NCBI RefSeq assembly: GCF_037024155.1
Contig: NZ_JAYKTS010000022.1
Coordinates: 1-64,000 of the forward strand
DNA: 64,000 nucleotides
Direction: 5' to 3'
From: Bacillus sp. 2205SS5-2
Lineage (GTDB): Bacteria; Bacillota; Bacilli; Bacillales; Bacillaceae_K
A program made the translations under genes and the position numbers. Shown piece by piece: positions 8,456-15,782 of this stretch. Positions within the stretch are counted from its first letter, which is position 1; every line of letters begins with the position of its first letter. The notes under the pieces are model-generated. The model was not told the DNA's origin, searched no databases, and saw only the letters and a program-made list of their open reading frames with translations.

Positions 8456-9977
8456 ATAGTAAAGCATTTTCTGAAGAAAACCAGAAGGCGATTTTCTTTA
8501 TATCCTTCCGATTTTCATCCATTTGTATTTCCTTGATTAAAGCACGAACTAACATTTTTTTCTCTTCACCATCTGCTTTATGGAACAGTTCATTAAAGTT
8601 AAGAAGAGCAGCAATTACAATTTCGTTATCTATCTTATTTGAACTAGATAGCTTTTCAATTTCTCTTTTCTGCTGTTTAACCTTCTCTTGAAAAGCCTCA
8701 ATGTCAGATTGAATATTTATTGATAAACGATTATAGTTTGTAATTTCCATTTTATCATCAAAATAATCTTTATCTAACTTTGCTTGTCTACTCAAAAGAG
8801 AATTCAATTTTGATTGATAAATTCCTAATTCCTTTACCATTGGCTCAAAATGATTTTCTTTTTCAGCATCTAACTTTTCAATAATGTTGTTAACAATTTC
8901 ATCGTCTCGAACCAATTCAGAAATTACGTTTAATACTTTTTGCTCTACCACATCTTTTTTGATTAGGTTTGTACTACAAGCTGATTTACCTTTGCTATGG
9001 TAAGCCTGACACATGTAATAGATGTGATAACCTTCACCGTTTCTCTTTTTGGTTTTACACATTACAGTACCCGCACCGCACTTTGGACATTTCAATACAC
9101 CTGTTAGGAATAAATCCCCTTTAAAATTACGGTTGTTAGAATAAGCTTCCTCTTGCAACTTATTAACGTTTTGAACCTTATCCCATAATTCCTGATTGAT
9201 TATAGCTTTATGAACTCCATCAACATACGTAGGTTCGGATTTACCTTTTCTCCTTTTGTTATTCCAATCTCGATACTGACCCCATTTTACCTTTCCTATA
9301 TAAGCTGGGTTTTCGAGAATTAGACTAACCGCTGTGATACTAAACGCATTGCCCTTTTTGGTAACTTCTCCTCGTTCATTTAAAATATTTACGATTGCTT
9401 TGTAACCAAGACCTTGTTCTCTTAATAGAAAGATTTCTTCAACAACCTTCCTCTCTTTTTCATTGATAACTAAGGTTTTTTTAACATTGTCATAACCAAG
9501 GATTTTCCCACCATTCCATTTTCCTTCTTCTGCTCTCTTCTGCATTCCATTATTTACTCTATCAATAATAGTCGCTCTCTCATACTCAGCAAAGGTGCTG
9601 AGTAAAGAGATAAACATATAACCATTAGTGGTGCTTGAGTCAATATCAATAGATGTCACAATCAACTTTTTGTTTTTTGGTTTCAATAGATTGTTACATA
9701 ATGTCAAGACTTCCGCGTTATTTCTTGATAAACGGTCAACCTTCCAGACAAGTATAGCGTCAACTTTATCTTGATTGATATCCCTTAAAAGACGCTGAAC
9801 CTCTGGTCTGTTAAAATCCTTACCTGAATATCCATCATCACAATAAACATCAACAACGTTGTACCCTTTACGTTCTGCAAATTCCTTTACTACTGACTCT
9901 TGAGCTTTTAATGAGAAATTGTTTGCTTGTTCATCTGTTGACACTCTGATATAAATTGCCGCACGAAGTTTACTCAT
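8427..9977 (-). CDS. Serine integrase of the rlmH-integrated element
   Basis: 516-residue large serine recombinase; catalytic S13 in AIYIRVSTDEQ, SRNNAEVL motif near residue 90, zinc ribbon CPKCGAG ... YYMCQ ... SACSTN, then a coiled coil. Start ATG 9977 is chosen because AAGGAGAG lies eight bases upstream; an in-frame ATG at 10004 has none. It overlaps the preceding small gene. The final codons AGA-ACC-TTA-TCA are the attachment core and the TAA lies just past it. In a circularised element the frame would instead continue 22 codons to a TAA at 13365-13367. It is the likely integrase for the element ending in rlmH. Confidence 0.92.
   Translation of the reverse strand: MSKLRAAIYIRVSTDEQANNFSLKAQESVVKEFAERKGYNVVDVYCDDGYSGKDFNRPEVQRLLRDINQDKVDAILVWKVDRLSRNNAEVLTLCNNLLKPKNKKLIVTSIDIDSSTTNGYMFISLLSTFAEYERATIIDRVNNGMQKRAEEGKWNGGKILGYDNVKKTLVINEKERKVVEEIFLLREQGLGYKAIVNILNERGEVTKKGNAFSITAVSLILENPAYIGKVKWGQYRDWNNKRRKGKSEPTYVDGVHKAIINQELWDKVQNVNKLQEEAYSNNRNFKGDLFLTGVLKCPKCGAGTVMCKTKKRNGEGYHIYYMCQAYHSKGKSACSTNLIKKDVVEQKVLNVISELVRDDEIVNNIIEKLDAEKENHFEPMVKELGIYQSKLNSLLSRQAKLDKDYFDDKMEITNYNRLSINIQSDIEAFQEKVKQQKREIEKLSSSNKIDNEIVIAALLNFNELFHKADGEEKKMLVRALIKEIQMDENRKDIKKIAFWFSSENALLSNKGSRTLS
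8430..8440. other. Attachment-site core, distal end of the 5-kb element
   Basis: TGATAAGGTTC, identical to 13434-13444 in the 3' end of rlmH and in the same orientation; both are preceded by TT plus a purine. On the minus strand GAACCTTATCATAAATAG can be read as E-P-Y-H-K-stop, the conserved RlmH C-terminus, so excision would rebuild an intact rlmH end. Confidence 0.8.
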
Positions 9978-10104
9978 TTTCGTTACTCTCCTTTTCATTT
10001 GCATATTTTTTGATTAACCCTGCAAGTACACTTACTAATTCTTTCTTCTTCATTTCCTCTGTTGTAGGAACGATTAAATTTGTCTTTTCCATTGTGTTGT
10101 TCAT
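9970..10104 (-). CDS. Small protein coupled to the element integrase
   Basis: 44-residue ORF, ATG at 10102-10104, stop TAA at 9970-9972 overlapping the integrase start, ribosome-binding site GGAGG about eight bases upstream. Its sequence starts MNNTMEKTNL and has a helical stretch LVSVLAGLIKKYANEKE resembling the C-terminal half of the small protein before the other minus-strand recombinase. Family unknown. A recombination directionality factor or integrase partner is a reasonable guess, since such factors for serine integrases are often small and unrelated in sequence; not shown here. Confidence 0.6.
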   Translation of the reverse strand: MNNTMEKTNLIVPTTEEMKKKELVSVLAGLIKKYANEKESNENE

Positions 10105-10164
10105 GTTGAAAACCTCCGAATAAATTTTTTTATGTTTAATACATGAATTTTCAAATCAGCGCTG

Positions 10165-10185
10165 TTTGTATTTATAAGATACAAA
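10165..10185. promoter_or_regulatory. Inverted repeat in the divergent promoter region
   Basis: TTTGTAT (10165-10171) and ATACAAA (10179-10185) form a 7-base inverted repeat with a 7-base AT-rich centre, between the integrase operon (minus) and the plus-strand gene. Position and symmetry suit an operator for a dimeric regulator, but no regulator gene is seen in the element. Confidence 0.35.
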
Positions 10186-10316
10186 AATAAAAAAGCCATT
10201 TGGGGAAAAACGCAATTTATTTTTTTGAATTTAAAAGTTTTTATTTTATGAATTGTTTGACATTTAATAAATTTAGGTTAGAAAGTAAAAGGGTTTTAGA
10301 TTTAGGGGGTGAGTCT

Positions 10317-10565
10317 TTGGATTTAAAAGCTAATAAAAACGGGTTATTTTCAAAAGAAGAGGTCAAACGTTCTGGTCTTCCAATTTACGACTTTACTAAA
10401 GAAGATGATGTTGGAATTCCTTTTGACTTTTGCACTCGTAGCCAATTAAAACTATTAGAAATTGACTTAAGTGAGGAACAAAGAAACTTGATAAGGGGTT
10501 TTGTTCGTCAAAAAAGTTATCGTGGTTTCGCTGCACTCTATTCTTTTAAAGAAATAAGTGAATAG
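10317..10565 (+). CDS. Small unknown protein of the element
   Basis: 82 residues if started at TTG 10317, which has an AGGGGGTGAG Shine-Dalgarno sequence just upstream. The open frame extends back to 10200, but that part is low-complexity and lacks a ribosome-binding site. It contains LFSKEEVKRSGLP, resembling the start of a small DNA-binding helix pair, and a basic C-terminal segment RNLIRGFVRQKSYRGF. I do not recognise the family. Lying first in the plus-strand unit before the Rep/relaxase gene, it could be an accessory DNA-processing or regulatory protein. Confidence 0.55.
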   Translation: MDLKANKNGLFSKEEVKRSGLPIYDFTKEDDVGIPFDFCTRSQLKLLEIDLSEEQRNLIRGFVRQKSYRGFAALYSFKEISE

Positions 10566-10585
10566 ATTTAAGAGAAGGTTTTTTC

Positions 10586-10649
10586 AGGAGAGGCTCAAGT
10601 GCAGAGCGTCTCCCCCAATTGACGCATTTTGCACATTGAGCCACCTCCT
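10586..10649. repeat. Long imperfect palindrome upstream of the Rep/MobT gene
   Basis: Outer arms AGGAGAGGCTCAAGTGC and GCACATTGAGCCACCTCCT pair with two single-base irregularities; inner arms GCGTC and GACGC pair around TCCCCCAATT. The whole 64-bp unit can fold into one hairpin. Such structures in front of Rep_trans genes commonly serve as oriT, double-strand origin or single-strand origin; which one cannot be decided here. Confidence 0.65.
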
Positions 10650-10820
10650 AAAAATTATGTACTCAAAAAAAGTTTTTTTGAAAAAACACAAAAAACAATG
10701 AGCACACAATTTTGAAGGGAGGAACCCTGAATGCGTAAGTTTGAAAAGTAGAAGAGTCTATTTTTCAAGACTGTTATGCTTTTCTAACTTCCAGCAACGA
10801 ACGAAGTGAGGCGGTAGTAA

Positions 10821-10846
10821 TAATCGGCTCCTCTAATAGCCGATTA
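10821..10846. repeat. Hairpin, possible oriT/dso part
   Basis: TAATCGGCT (10821-10829) and AGCCGATTA (10838-10846) form a perfect 9-bp stem with an 8-base loop CCTCTAAT, 43 bases before the Rep/MobT start. No T-run follows, so a terminator is less likely. The rest of 10566-10889 holds the larger palindrome and a possible six-codon ORF at 10731-10751. Confidence 0.5.
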
Positions 10847-10889
10847 GGTTTGTCATTTTGCAGTTGTTTTTATTTTTAGGGGTTTTAAT

Positions 10890-11984
10890 ATGAATGATAT
10901 ACAAGTATTTTTAAATTATTTAGACGGCAAGTATCCTGAAGTTTTTGGTGTATCAATAGATAAAGTATCAATATTGGGAAACTGGTGTTATTGGAATGGT
11001 AAACATCCTTTTCAAAGACTACTTGACTCGATAGATACTCCTATTTCTATACGAAAGGGAGACAATACTCCTGAAATTGAAGGATATATATTTGAAAAGA
11101 TATGGTTTAAAACAAACGATAAAAAGAAGTTTAAAAATGTAAGAGAATTCAAGTTAGAATTCAATCCTAAAAGGATAACTTCCGATGAGGATATTTATTT
11201 AAAAGAGAAAATTTTACCTTTACTAAAGAATGTTGGATTTACTAGATTGGATTTTGCCTTTGATGTTGAAGCTGATTTAGCCGATTATATCTACTTCGCT
11301 GGTAATAGTCCTAAGAAAATAGGTAAATACATTGGAAAGAATGGTAAGTTAGAAACAATGTACATAGGAAGCAAAGAAAGTGAATGGCACGTTTGTATAT
11401 ACGATAAGAAAAAAGAAAAAATGAAGGAACTTTCAAAGGAAGAAAGAGCTTTAGAAAATGGAATAGAGTATGAGGCAGATTTAACTGATTGGGAACGTGA
11501 ACAACTTCAAAGGCGGAAACATTGGTGGAGAATTGAAGTTCGCGTTAGACGTGATAAAGCTGACCCTGAAATTGCTGAAGATGAGTTGTTCCAGTCCTTA
11601 CATATTGTTAAACCTAGCTTTTCTAATGTGGAAAGTATTCAAGAACAAGCACTCATATATTTCTTAAATCACTTTCCTGACAAAATTGAAGAAATGAATT
11701 ATCGACCGAAAAAAAGAGCACAGTCGTTATTATTAGGCACCACTGAATATGATTTGGTATCTGTATTACGTTTAGCCTTTGCACAAAATAAACATAAGTT
11801 AGAAATCCAATTAAAGGATTACTTATCATCTGCTTCGTTACAAACATATGAGATTGAACAAATTTACACAGTAGACGAAAAGATTACATTAGAACAGGGT
11901 AAAGAAATTGAAGCTAATAAACTCACTTTTTCATCTAATTATCAATTACGTCATTTCCATAACAATATTAGACCATCATCTTAA
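10890..11984 (+). CDS. Rep_trans-family replication initiator / MobT-like relaxase
   Basis: 364 residues. Motifs fit the Rep_trans family (pT181 RepC-like initiators and MobT relaxases such as Tn916 Orf20 and ICEBs1 NicK): FTRLDFAFDV near residue 110, MYIGSKESEWHVCIYDKKKE near 150 and HWWRIEVRVRR near 210. These proteins nick one strand at an origin through a tyrosine; YDK is the usual neighbourhood, but the active Tyr is not certain. Start ATG follows AGGGG by eight bases. With the palindromes just upstream it could replicate the excised circle, start transfer with a helper conjugative system, or both. Length suits an intact protein. Confidence 0.8.
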   Translation: MNDIQVFLNYLDGKYPEVFGVSIDKVSILGNWCYWNGKHPFQRLLDSIDTPISIRKGDNTPEIEGYIFEKIWFKTNDKKKFKNVREFKLEFNPKRITSDEDIYLKEKILPLLKNVGFTRLDFAFDVEADLADYIYFAGNSPKKIGKYIGKNGKLETMYIGSKESEWHVCIYDKKKEKMKELSKEERALENGIEYEADLTDWEREQLQRRKHWWRIEVRVRRDKADPEIAEDELFQSLHIVKPSFSNVESIQEQALIYFLNHFPDKIEEMNYRPKKRAQSLLLGTTEYDLVSVLRLAFAQNKHKLEIQLKDYLSSASLQTYEIEQIYTVDEKITLEQGKEIEANKLTFSSNYQLRHFHNNIRPSS

Positions 11985-12017
11985 ATTGATGGTCTTTACT
12001 TTCAAATTAAACAACTT

Positions 12018-12383
12018 TTATTTCAAATATCTTTCCAATTGCTTTTCTATTTCATCAGAAGCCTTTCTTGTTTCTTTCCCCATATATTTATAAGCTTTAT
12101 TGAGGACTTCTTTATTATCTCCAAGTCTTTCAAGTATAGTAACACTTAATAATTCCTTAACGAATTCATCACCCTTAATTGCCATACTTTCAAAGAACTC
12201 GAATAACTTTACAAGGTCTCTTGAATTTTCCTCTTTTACAAGGAAATCAATAAAGTAATCATTACATTCACCAAAGAAAACGTGAGGTAATATTTCATTA
12301 TTAAATTTAACGTGCTGTTCTAATAATGATTTAAAGTTAGTGAATTCCTTTACAAATTGCTCAGCTAAATTGTCTTTATTCAC
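12018..12383 (-). CDS. Unknown 121-residue protein (DUF7674-like)
   Basis: Acidic helical protein with EFTNFKSLLEQHVKFNNEILPHVFFGECNDYFIDFL, a pattern I associate with small DUF7674-type or immunity-like proteins; the assignment is tentative. It lies 27 bases after the 175-residue gene on the same strand, so the two are probably co-transcribed. Together they are the cargo of the rlmH element, separate from its integration and replication genes. No cognate toxin is visible nearby. Function unknown. Confidence 0.6.
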   Translation of the reverse strand: MNKDNLAEQFVKEFTNFKSLLEQHVKFNNEILPHVFFGECNDYFIDFLVKEENSRDLVKLFEFFESMAIKGDEFVKELLSVTILERLGDNKEVLNKAYKYMGKETRKASDEIEKQLERYLK

Positions 12384-12410
12384 TTTTACACCACCTAATA
12401 CTACTTCTAT

Positions 12411-12938
12411 TTATTTTTGCAAGCCTTTTACAGTAAGTTCAAAAGTATCACCATCGAGTTCTAGCTCCACATTGTTATCCCAATTAAGAAATTCATCACA
12501 TGTAATTGATAGTTTATTGTTGGACCAACCATGAAATTTAATCGTATCCATTTTTATTGGACTTTCCACTGGTATTTTATTTTCTAAGGTTGATTTTATA
12601 ATTTGAATGTCGTAATAATTAGCTATTATGAAATCTCCTGAAGGCGTAACTGTAAGAGTTTGATATCGAGGGTCCGACTCATATTCAGCTAATTCTCCAT
12701 CATGGCAATCAATTTTAAATAAGTAATCTGAAGTGAGAACAAGAATAAAGTTATACTTTTTTGAAAGTGCAACATCTCGCGGAAATCCCCGAAAGTTTCC
12801 ACACCAATCAGTAAAATCATCATTTGTGAATTTAATCCAAGTCCAATCTTGAGAGTTCCACGGACTCGAAATGTCATATATCCTCTCCTTGTATTCACCT
12901 GAATATGGCTGGGCTATTATCTCTGCTTTAGTAATCAT
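12411..12938 (-). CDS. Unknown 175-residue cargo protein
   Basis: No family recognised. The protein is rich in beta-strand-like segments (NFILVLTSDYLFKIDCHDGEL, LTVTPSGDFIIANYYDIQII), which recalls one or two blades of a propeller-like fold, and is acidic and aromatic. No signal peptide or membrane segment. It starts at ATG 12938 and is followed by the 121-residue gene in a likely two-gene operon. Its position inside a mobile element fits an accessory trait such as immunity or defence, which is inference only. Confidence 0.6.
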   Translation of the reverse strand: MITKAEIIAQPYSGEYKERIYDISSPWNSQDWTWIKFTNDDFTDWCGNFRGFPRDVALSKKYNFILVLTSDYLFKIDCHDGELAEYESDPRYQTLTVTPSGDFIIANYYDIQIIKSTLENKIPVESPIKMDTIKFHGWSNNKLSITCDEFLNWDNNVELELDGDTFELTVKGLQK

Positions 12939-13090
12939 TTCTTAACCTCCATACGCTATTCAGTTTAAGAATTCTGTTTCAGTATCCTAACAACTAATTC
13001 TTTTATAATTAATTTTAACAAATTCTCTAAATATGTATTATTATTTATTCGCTAAAGCAAGATAACTTTCAGTAACAAGGAGTGATTTAA

Positions 13091-13339
13091 ATGTTTTTAA
13101 GTGGTAAAGGTCGCGTTATTTCATGCGGTCACTTTAATACAAAAAATAATAAACAAATGAGTGTTTTAAATGTTCAAGTAAATGGTGAGGTTCATAAATT
13201 TTTCGGAAGTGGTAAAGTTCATAAATTCAACTTTGGAGATATTATTGAATTTCTAGTAATTGCTCAAAAACAAAAAGGGCAAGAATATACTTTTTATCTT
13301 GCTAAAGCTGAAGGAATTAACCAAGATATTGTGAAATAA
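13091..13339 (+). CDS. Small possible OB-fold protein of the element
   Basis: 82 residues, ATG with AAGGAG about eight bases upstream. It has short alternating strands and glycines (GKGRVIS, MSVLNVQVNGEVHKFFGSGKVHKF, GDIIEFLVIAQ) in the style of an OB-fold, as in small single-strand DNA-binding or helicase-accessory proteins coded near Rep_trans genes. I cannot confirm the family. It ends directly before the bidirectional terminator that, in the circular form, would be shared with the integrase gene. Confidence 0.6.
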   Translation: MFLSGKGRVISCGHFNTKNNKQMSVLNVQVNGEVHKFFGSGKVHKFNFGDIIEFLVIAQKQKGQEYTFYLAKAEGINQDIVK

Positions 13340-13340
13340 A

Positions 13341-13367
13341 TAAAACGGCAGTATTTCTGCCGTTTTA
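13341..13367. terminator. Bidirectional terminator at the element end
   Basis: TAAAACGGCAG and CTGCCGTTTTA form a perfect 11-bp stem with a 5-base loop. A-run and T-run flank both sides, so it can work in either direction: for the small plus-strand gene, and for rlmH (integrated) or the integrase (circular form) from the other side. Confidence 0.9.
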
Positions 13368-13426
13368 TACTCGGAGTAATTTTAACAATGAACTATCTAG
13401 AATTACTTCAAAACTCTGCTTTACCA

Positions 13427-13906
13427 TCACTTGTGATAAGGTTCACCCCGATTAATCCGAAACGCTCTATAAATCTGCTCCACCAAAACCAAGCGCATCA
13501 ACTGATGGGGAAAAGTCATCTTCGAAAATGACAACTTCTCATTCGACCTCCTCAAAACCTCATCACCTAACCCTAAGGATCCACCAATCACAAAGGCCAC
13601 CTTACTCTTCCCATACGTCGCCAGCTTGTCCAAATTATCTGCCAGCTGCTCCGAAGATTGCATCTTTCCTTCGATCGCTAGGGCAATCACATGGGTATCT
13701 GCGCCAATTTTACTAAGAATTCGTTCGCCTTCTTTATTTTTGACGATTTCCATATCAAGTTTGCTTAGTTGCTCTGGTGCTTTTTCATCAGCTAGCTCAA
13801 TAATATCGATTTTGGCATAGGCCGAAAGTCGCTTTACGTATTCATCTATTCCTTGTTTTAAGTATTTTTCTTTTAATTTTCCAACTGTTATGATTGTTAT
13901 ATTCAC
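13427..13906 (-). CDS. rlmH: 23S rRNA (pseudouridine1915-N3)-methyltransferase RlmH
   Basis: 159 residues, full length for the SPOUT-class methyltransferase that modifies pseudouridine 1915 of 23S rRNA. Visible are the N-terminal [19 protein letters not shown], the SAM-knot region [16 protein letters not shown], and the conserved C-terminus [14 protein letters not shown]. It is the gene used as insertion site by staphylococcal SCC elements. Here its last codons GAA-CCT-TAT-CAC-AAG include the attachment core at 13434-13444, and the coding sequence remains complete with TGA provided by the element side. Confidence 0.97.
   Translation of the reverse strand: MNITIITVGKLKEKYLKQGIDEYVKRLSAYAKIDIIELADEKAPEQLSKLDMEIVKNKEGERILSKIGADTHVIALAIEGKMQSSEQLADNLDKLATYGKSKVAFVIGGSLGLGDEVLRRSNEKLSFSKMTFPHQLMRLVLVEQIYRAFRINRGEPYHK
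13434..13444. other. Attachment-site core within rlmH
   Basis: TGATAAGGTTC on the plus strand, identical to 8430-8440. On the minus strand it covers codons E-P-Y and part of H of the RlmH C-terminus. Confidence 0.8.
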
Positions 13907-13931
13907 AGGTCATCCTCACTTTACAAACAAC

Positions 13932-13974
13932 TTATCCACAACACTTATCCACATATCCACATTTTCTATCCACA
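13932..13974. promoter_or_regulatory. Cluster of DnaA boxes between rlmH and the CxxH/CxxC gene
   Basis: Perfect TTATCCACA at 13932-13940 and 13945-13953, and one-mismatch boxes at 13953-13961 (ATATCCACA) and 13966-13974 (CTATCCACA), all in one orientation. A further perfect box lies at 14207-14215. This is about 42 kb from dnaA, outside oriC. Confidence 0.75.
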
Positions 13975-13989
13975 TATGGTATAGGAATA

Positions 13990-14148
13990 TTAGTTCGCCA
14001 CAATATATTCTGCCTGATTATTACAATATTCACAGGCTGTTGATAACTTTTTTTCTGAATCCACAGCCTCTAATTGAGGTGCCACTTCATGTTCGTCAAC
14101 TGCCACATCTAGTGCCAGCTCTACGTGTTCTTTACAACAGTAAATCAT
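13990..14148 (-). CDS. yyzF: CxxH/CxxC small protein (YyzF-like)
   Basis: 52-residue ORF, ATG at 14146-14148 with AGGGGGAG upstream, stop TAA at 13990-13992. It begins MIYCCKEHVELALD, giving C-x-x-H, and has CEYC near residue 39, giving C-x-x-C: the signature of a conserved short Bacillaceae protein family found beside rlmH. The four ligands suggest zinc binding. Function unknown. It lies between htrA and rlmH on the same strand. Confidence 0.88.
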   Translation of the reverse strand: MIYCCKEHVELALDVAVDEHEVAPQLEAVDSEKKLSTACEYCNNQAEYIVAN

Positions 14149-14263
14149 ATTACTTTCTCCCCCTTGTTGATATCAATATGTTCAGTATGTTTAGAAGTAG
14201 AAATTATTATCCACAGACATCATAACATGTCATAAGAAATGCGCAAGGCGCCTGGAGCTAGAC

Positions 14264-14304
14264 AACAAAAAGCAGAAAAGAGAAGTCTCTTTTCTGCTTT
14301 TTGT
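14264..14304 (-). terminator. Terminator after htrA
   Basis: Arms AACAAAAAGCAGAAAAGAGA and its complement pair perfectly over about 19 bp with a minimal loop, directly after the htrA stop on the minus strand. Symmetric A/T ends allow action both ways. Just to the left, 14241-14261 carries a short piece (GCGCCTGGAGCTAGAC) resembling the GC-rich repeat family. Confidence 0.85.
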
Positions 14305-14313
14305 TATCCTCAC

Positions 14314-15528
14314 CTATAATCTTGAAGTATCCGTTAACGTCATCGTAATGGTTTGAGTTTCTCCCCCTCTGTAGAAGGTTACCTCCAACGTATCACCTAT
14401 TTCTTTTTCATTATAAAGGTGCTTTCGTAATTCAATCATGTCTTTAATTTTCACCCCATCAAGCTCTGTGATCACATCTAGTTCTTCTAAGCCTGCTTGA
14501 GCTGCGGGGGAGTTTGGCGTCACTTTCTCAATTAACACACCATCGATCACGTCTTCTGGTAATTTTAATGTTTCCGCTTGGTGATAAGCAGAAATTTCAT
14601 TCACGTTTCTTAACGCTACTCCCATAGCCGGACGACGGATTTTTCCGAATTTCTCTAAGTCCTCTATGACCGGTTGCGCATAATTTATTGGAATCGCCAG
14701 TCCAATACCTTCTACAGCCGATTGGGCGATTTTCATCGAGTTAATCCCCACAAGTTGCCCCGAAATATTAACTAAGGCACCGCCGCTGTTTCCTGGATTG
14801 ATTGCTGCATCGGTTTGTAGGACTTCTGCGTGCCAATCAATCGTTCCGTTTTGGTCGACATCGACAGGAATTGTTCTTTCTACACCGGAGACAATTCCTT
14901 GGGTGACAGATCCTGAAAATTGTAAGCCTAAGGGGTTCCCAATCGCGATTACAGGCTCTCCCGCTTTAAGTGCAGAAGAATCACCAAATTCAGCAATATC
15001 ATTGACTTTTGTTCCTTCAATCTCCAACACGGCTAAATCTGTTAATGAATCGCCACCACGAAGGGTAGCCGGTACTTTTGATCCATCGGCCAAGGTGACC
15101 TCGAGCTGATCCGCCCCTTGAATTACATGATAATTCGTCACAATATAAGCGAGATCCCCTGCTTTTTTATAGATTACACCCGAACCCGTTCCTGCTTCTT
15201 GTGCTTCGCTAGACCAAAAACCACCTGCTTGAATGTTTGAGATGCCAACAACGGTATCCCCTGCTTTTTCAACAGCATCGGTTACATTTGTCGTCACGTC
15301 AACCGATATATTTTTCGTTGCACTCGTCCCATTTTCTGTGATTGACTCTGAATCCTCTGATATGGAAACATTCGAAAGCACATCATAGTCAACTAGTTTA
15401 GGAAGAGCCACAACTACTAATAATGCCCCTAATACCAGTCCTACTAAGCTTGCGAGAAAGTATCCGCCTTTATGACTTCTCTTTTTATAATGAGTGCGAC
15501 TTTCATCTTGTTCATCATAATAACCCAA
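14314..15528 (-). CDS. htrA: HtrA-type trypsin-like serine protease with PDZ domain
   Basis: 404 residues. A short cytoplasmic N-terminus, one membrane segment (about 22-43), then an extracytoplasmic S1C protease domain with the triad His in VTNYHVIQ, Asp in SLTDLAVLE and Ser in NPGNSGGALV, and a C-terminal PDZ domain (about 310-400). It degrades or refolds misfolded exported proteins. The B. subtilis gene at this place is htrC/yyxA. Start TTG is preceded by AGGATGAG. A separate terminator after walJ suggests its own transcription. Confidence 0.93.
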   Translation of the reverse strand: MGYYDEQDESRTHYKKRSHKGGYFLASLVGLVLGALLVVVALPKLVDYDVLSNVSISEDSESITENGTSATKNISVDVTTNVTDAVEKAGDTVVGISNIQAGGFWSSEAQEAGTGSGVIYKKAGDLAYIVTNYHVIQGADQLEVTLADGSKVPATLRGGDSLTDLAVLEIEGTKVNDIAEFGDSSALKAGEPVIAIGNPLGLQFSGSVTQGIVSGVERTIPVDVDQNGTIDWHAEVLQTDAAINPGNSGGALVNISGQLVGINSMKIAQSAVEGIGLAIPINYAQPVIEDLEKFGKIRRPAMGVALRNVNEISAYHQAETLKLPEDVIDGVLIEKVTPNSPAAQAGLEELDVITELDGVKIKDMIELRKHLYNEKEIGDTLEVTFYRGGETQTITMTLTDTSRL

Positions 15529-15647
15529 TGTTTCTCATCCTTTCGTACATCTATTCTCTATTGTGAGTTTATATCTTATATTATAATCAGCGTACATTAA
15601 AATTTCATGAGAAAGGCATTAAAAATTTCACTAAATTTATTTTTTAA

Positions 15648-15775
15648 ATGGCTTTTTCGAATACATCTAGACTTCAGACGTCTTTTCCGTTTGTTTATTG
15701 TACGGAATTGTTACTCAAACAGGTGGTTTCACCCATAATGAAAGGGAAGAGCAACCATGCATACGAAAAAGCCAT
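15648..15775. repeat. Short MITE-like inverted-repeat element
   Basis: ATGGCTTTTTCGAATACAT (from 15648) and ATGCATACGAAAAAGCCAT (to 15775) are near-perfect terminal inverted repeats of about 19 bp around a 128-bp unit without coding potential. The ends resemble those of the longer dispersed family (GGCTCTTTTCGTATACAT). Confidence 0.55.
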
Positions 15776-15782
15776 AAAAAAT

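Larger units (their letters stand above)
8430..13444. mobile_element. 5-kb SCC-like integrative element in the rlmH 3' end
   Basis: The element lies between 11-bp direct repeats 5,004 bp apart. Contents: serine integrase and small coupled gene (minus), a small unknown gene, a palindrome-rich spacer, a Rep_trans/MobT-type protein (plus), two unknown minus-strand genes and a small plus-strand gene. Target gene, target position and recombinase class match staphylococcal SCC elements, but the Rep/relaxase gene is more like an integrative mobilizable element or integrated plasmid. Both ends, the integrase and the replication protein look intact, so it may still move. Confidence 0.75.

Noticed and set aside
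12018-12938. Toxin-antitoxin pair
   Set aside because: Neither protein shows a known toxin or antitoxin motif, and the sizes and order are not typical; left as unknown cargo.
8430-13444. Prophage
   Set aside because: No capsid, portal, terminase or lysis genes; the content fits a small integrative or mobilizable element.
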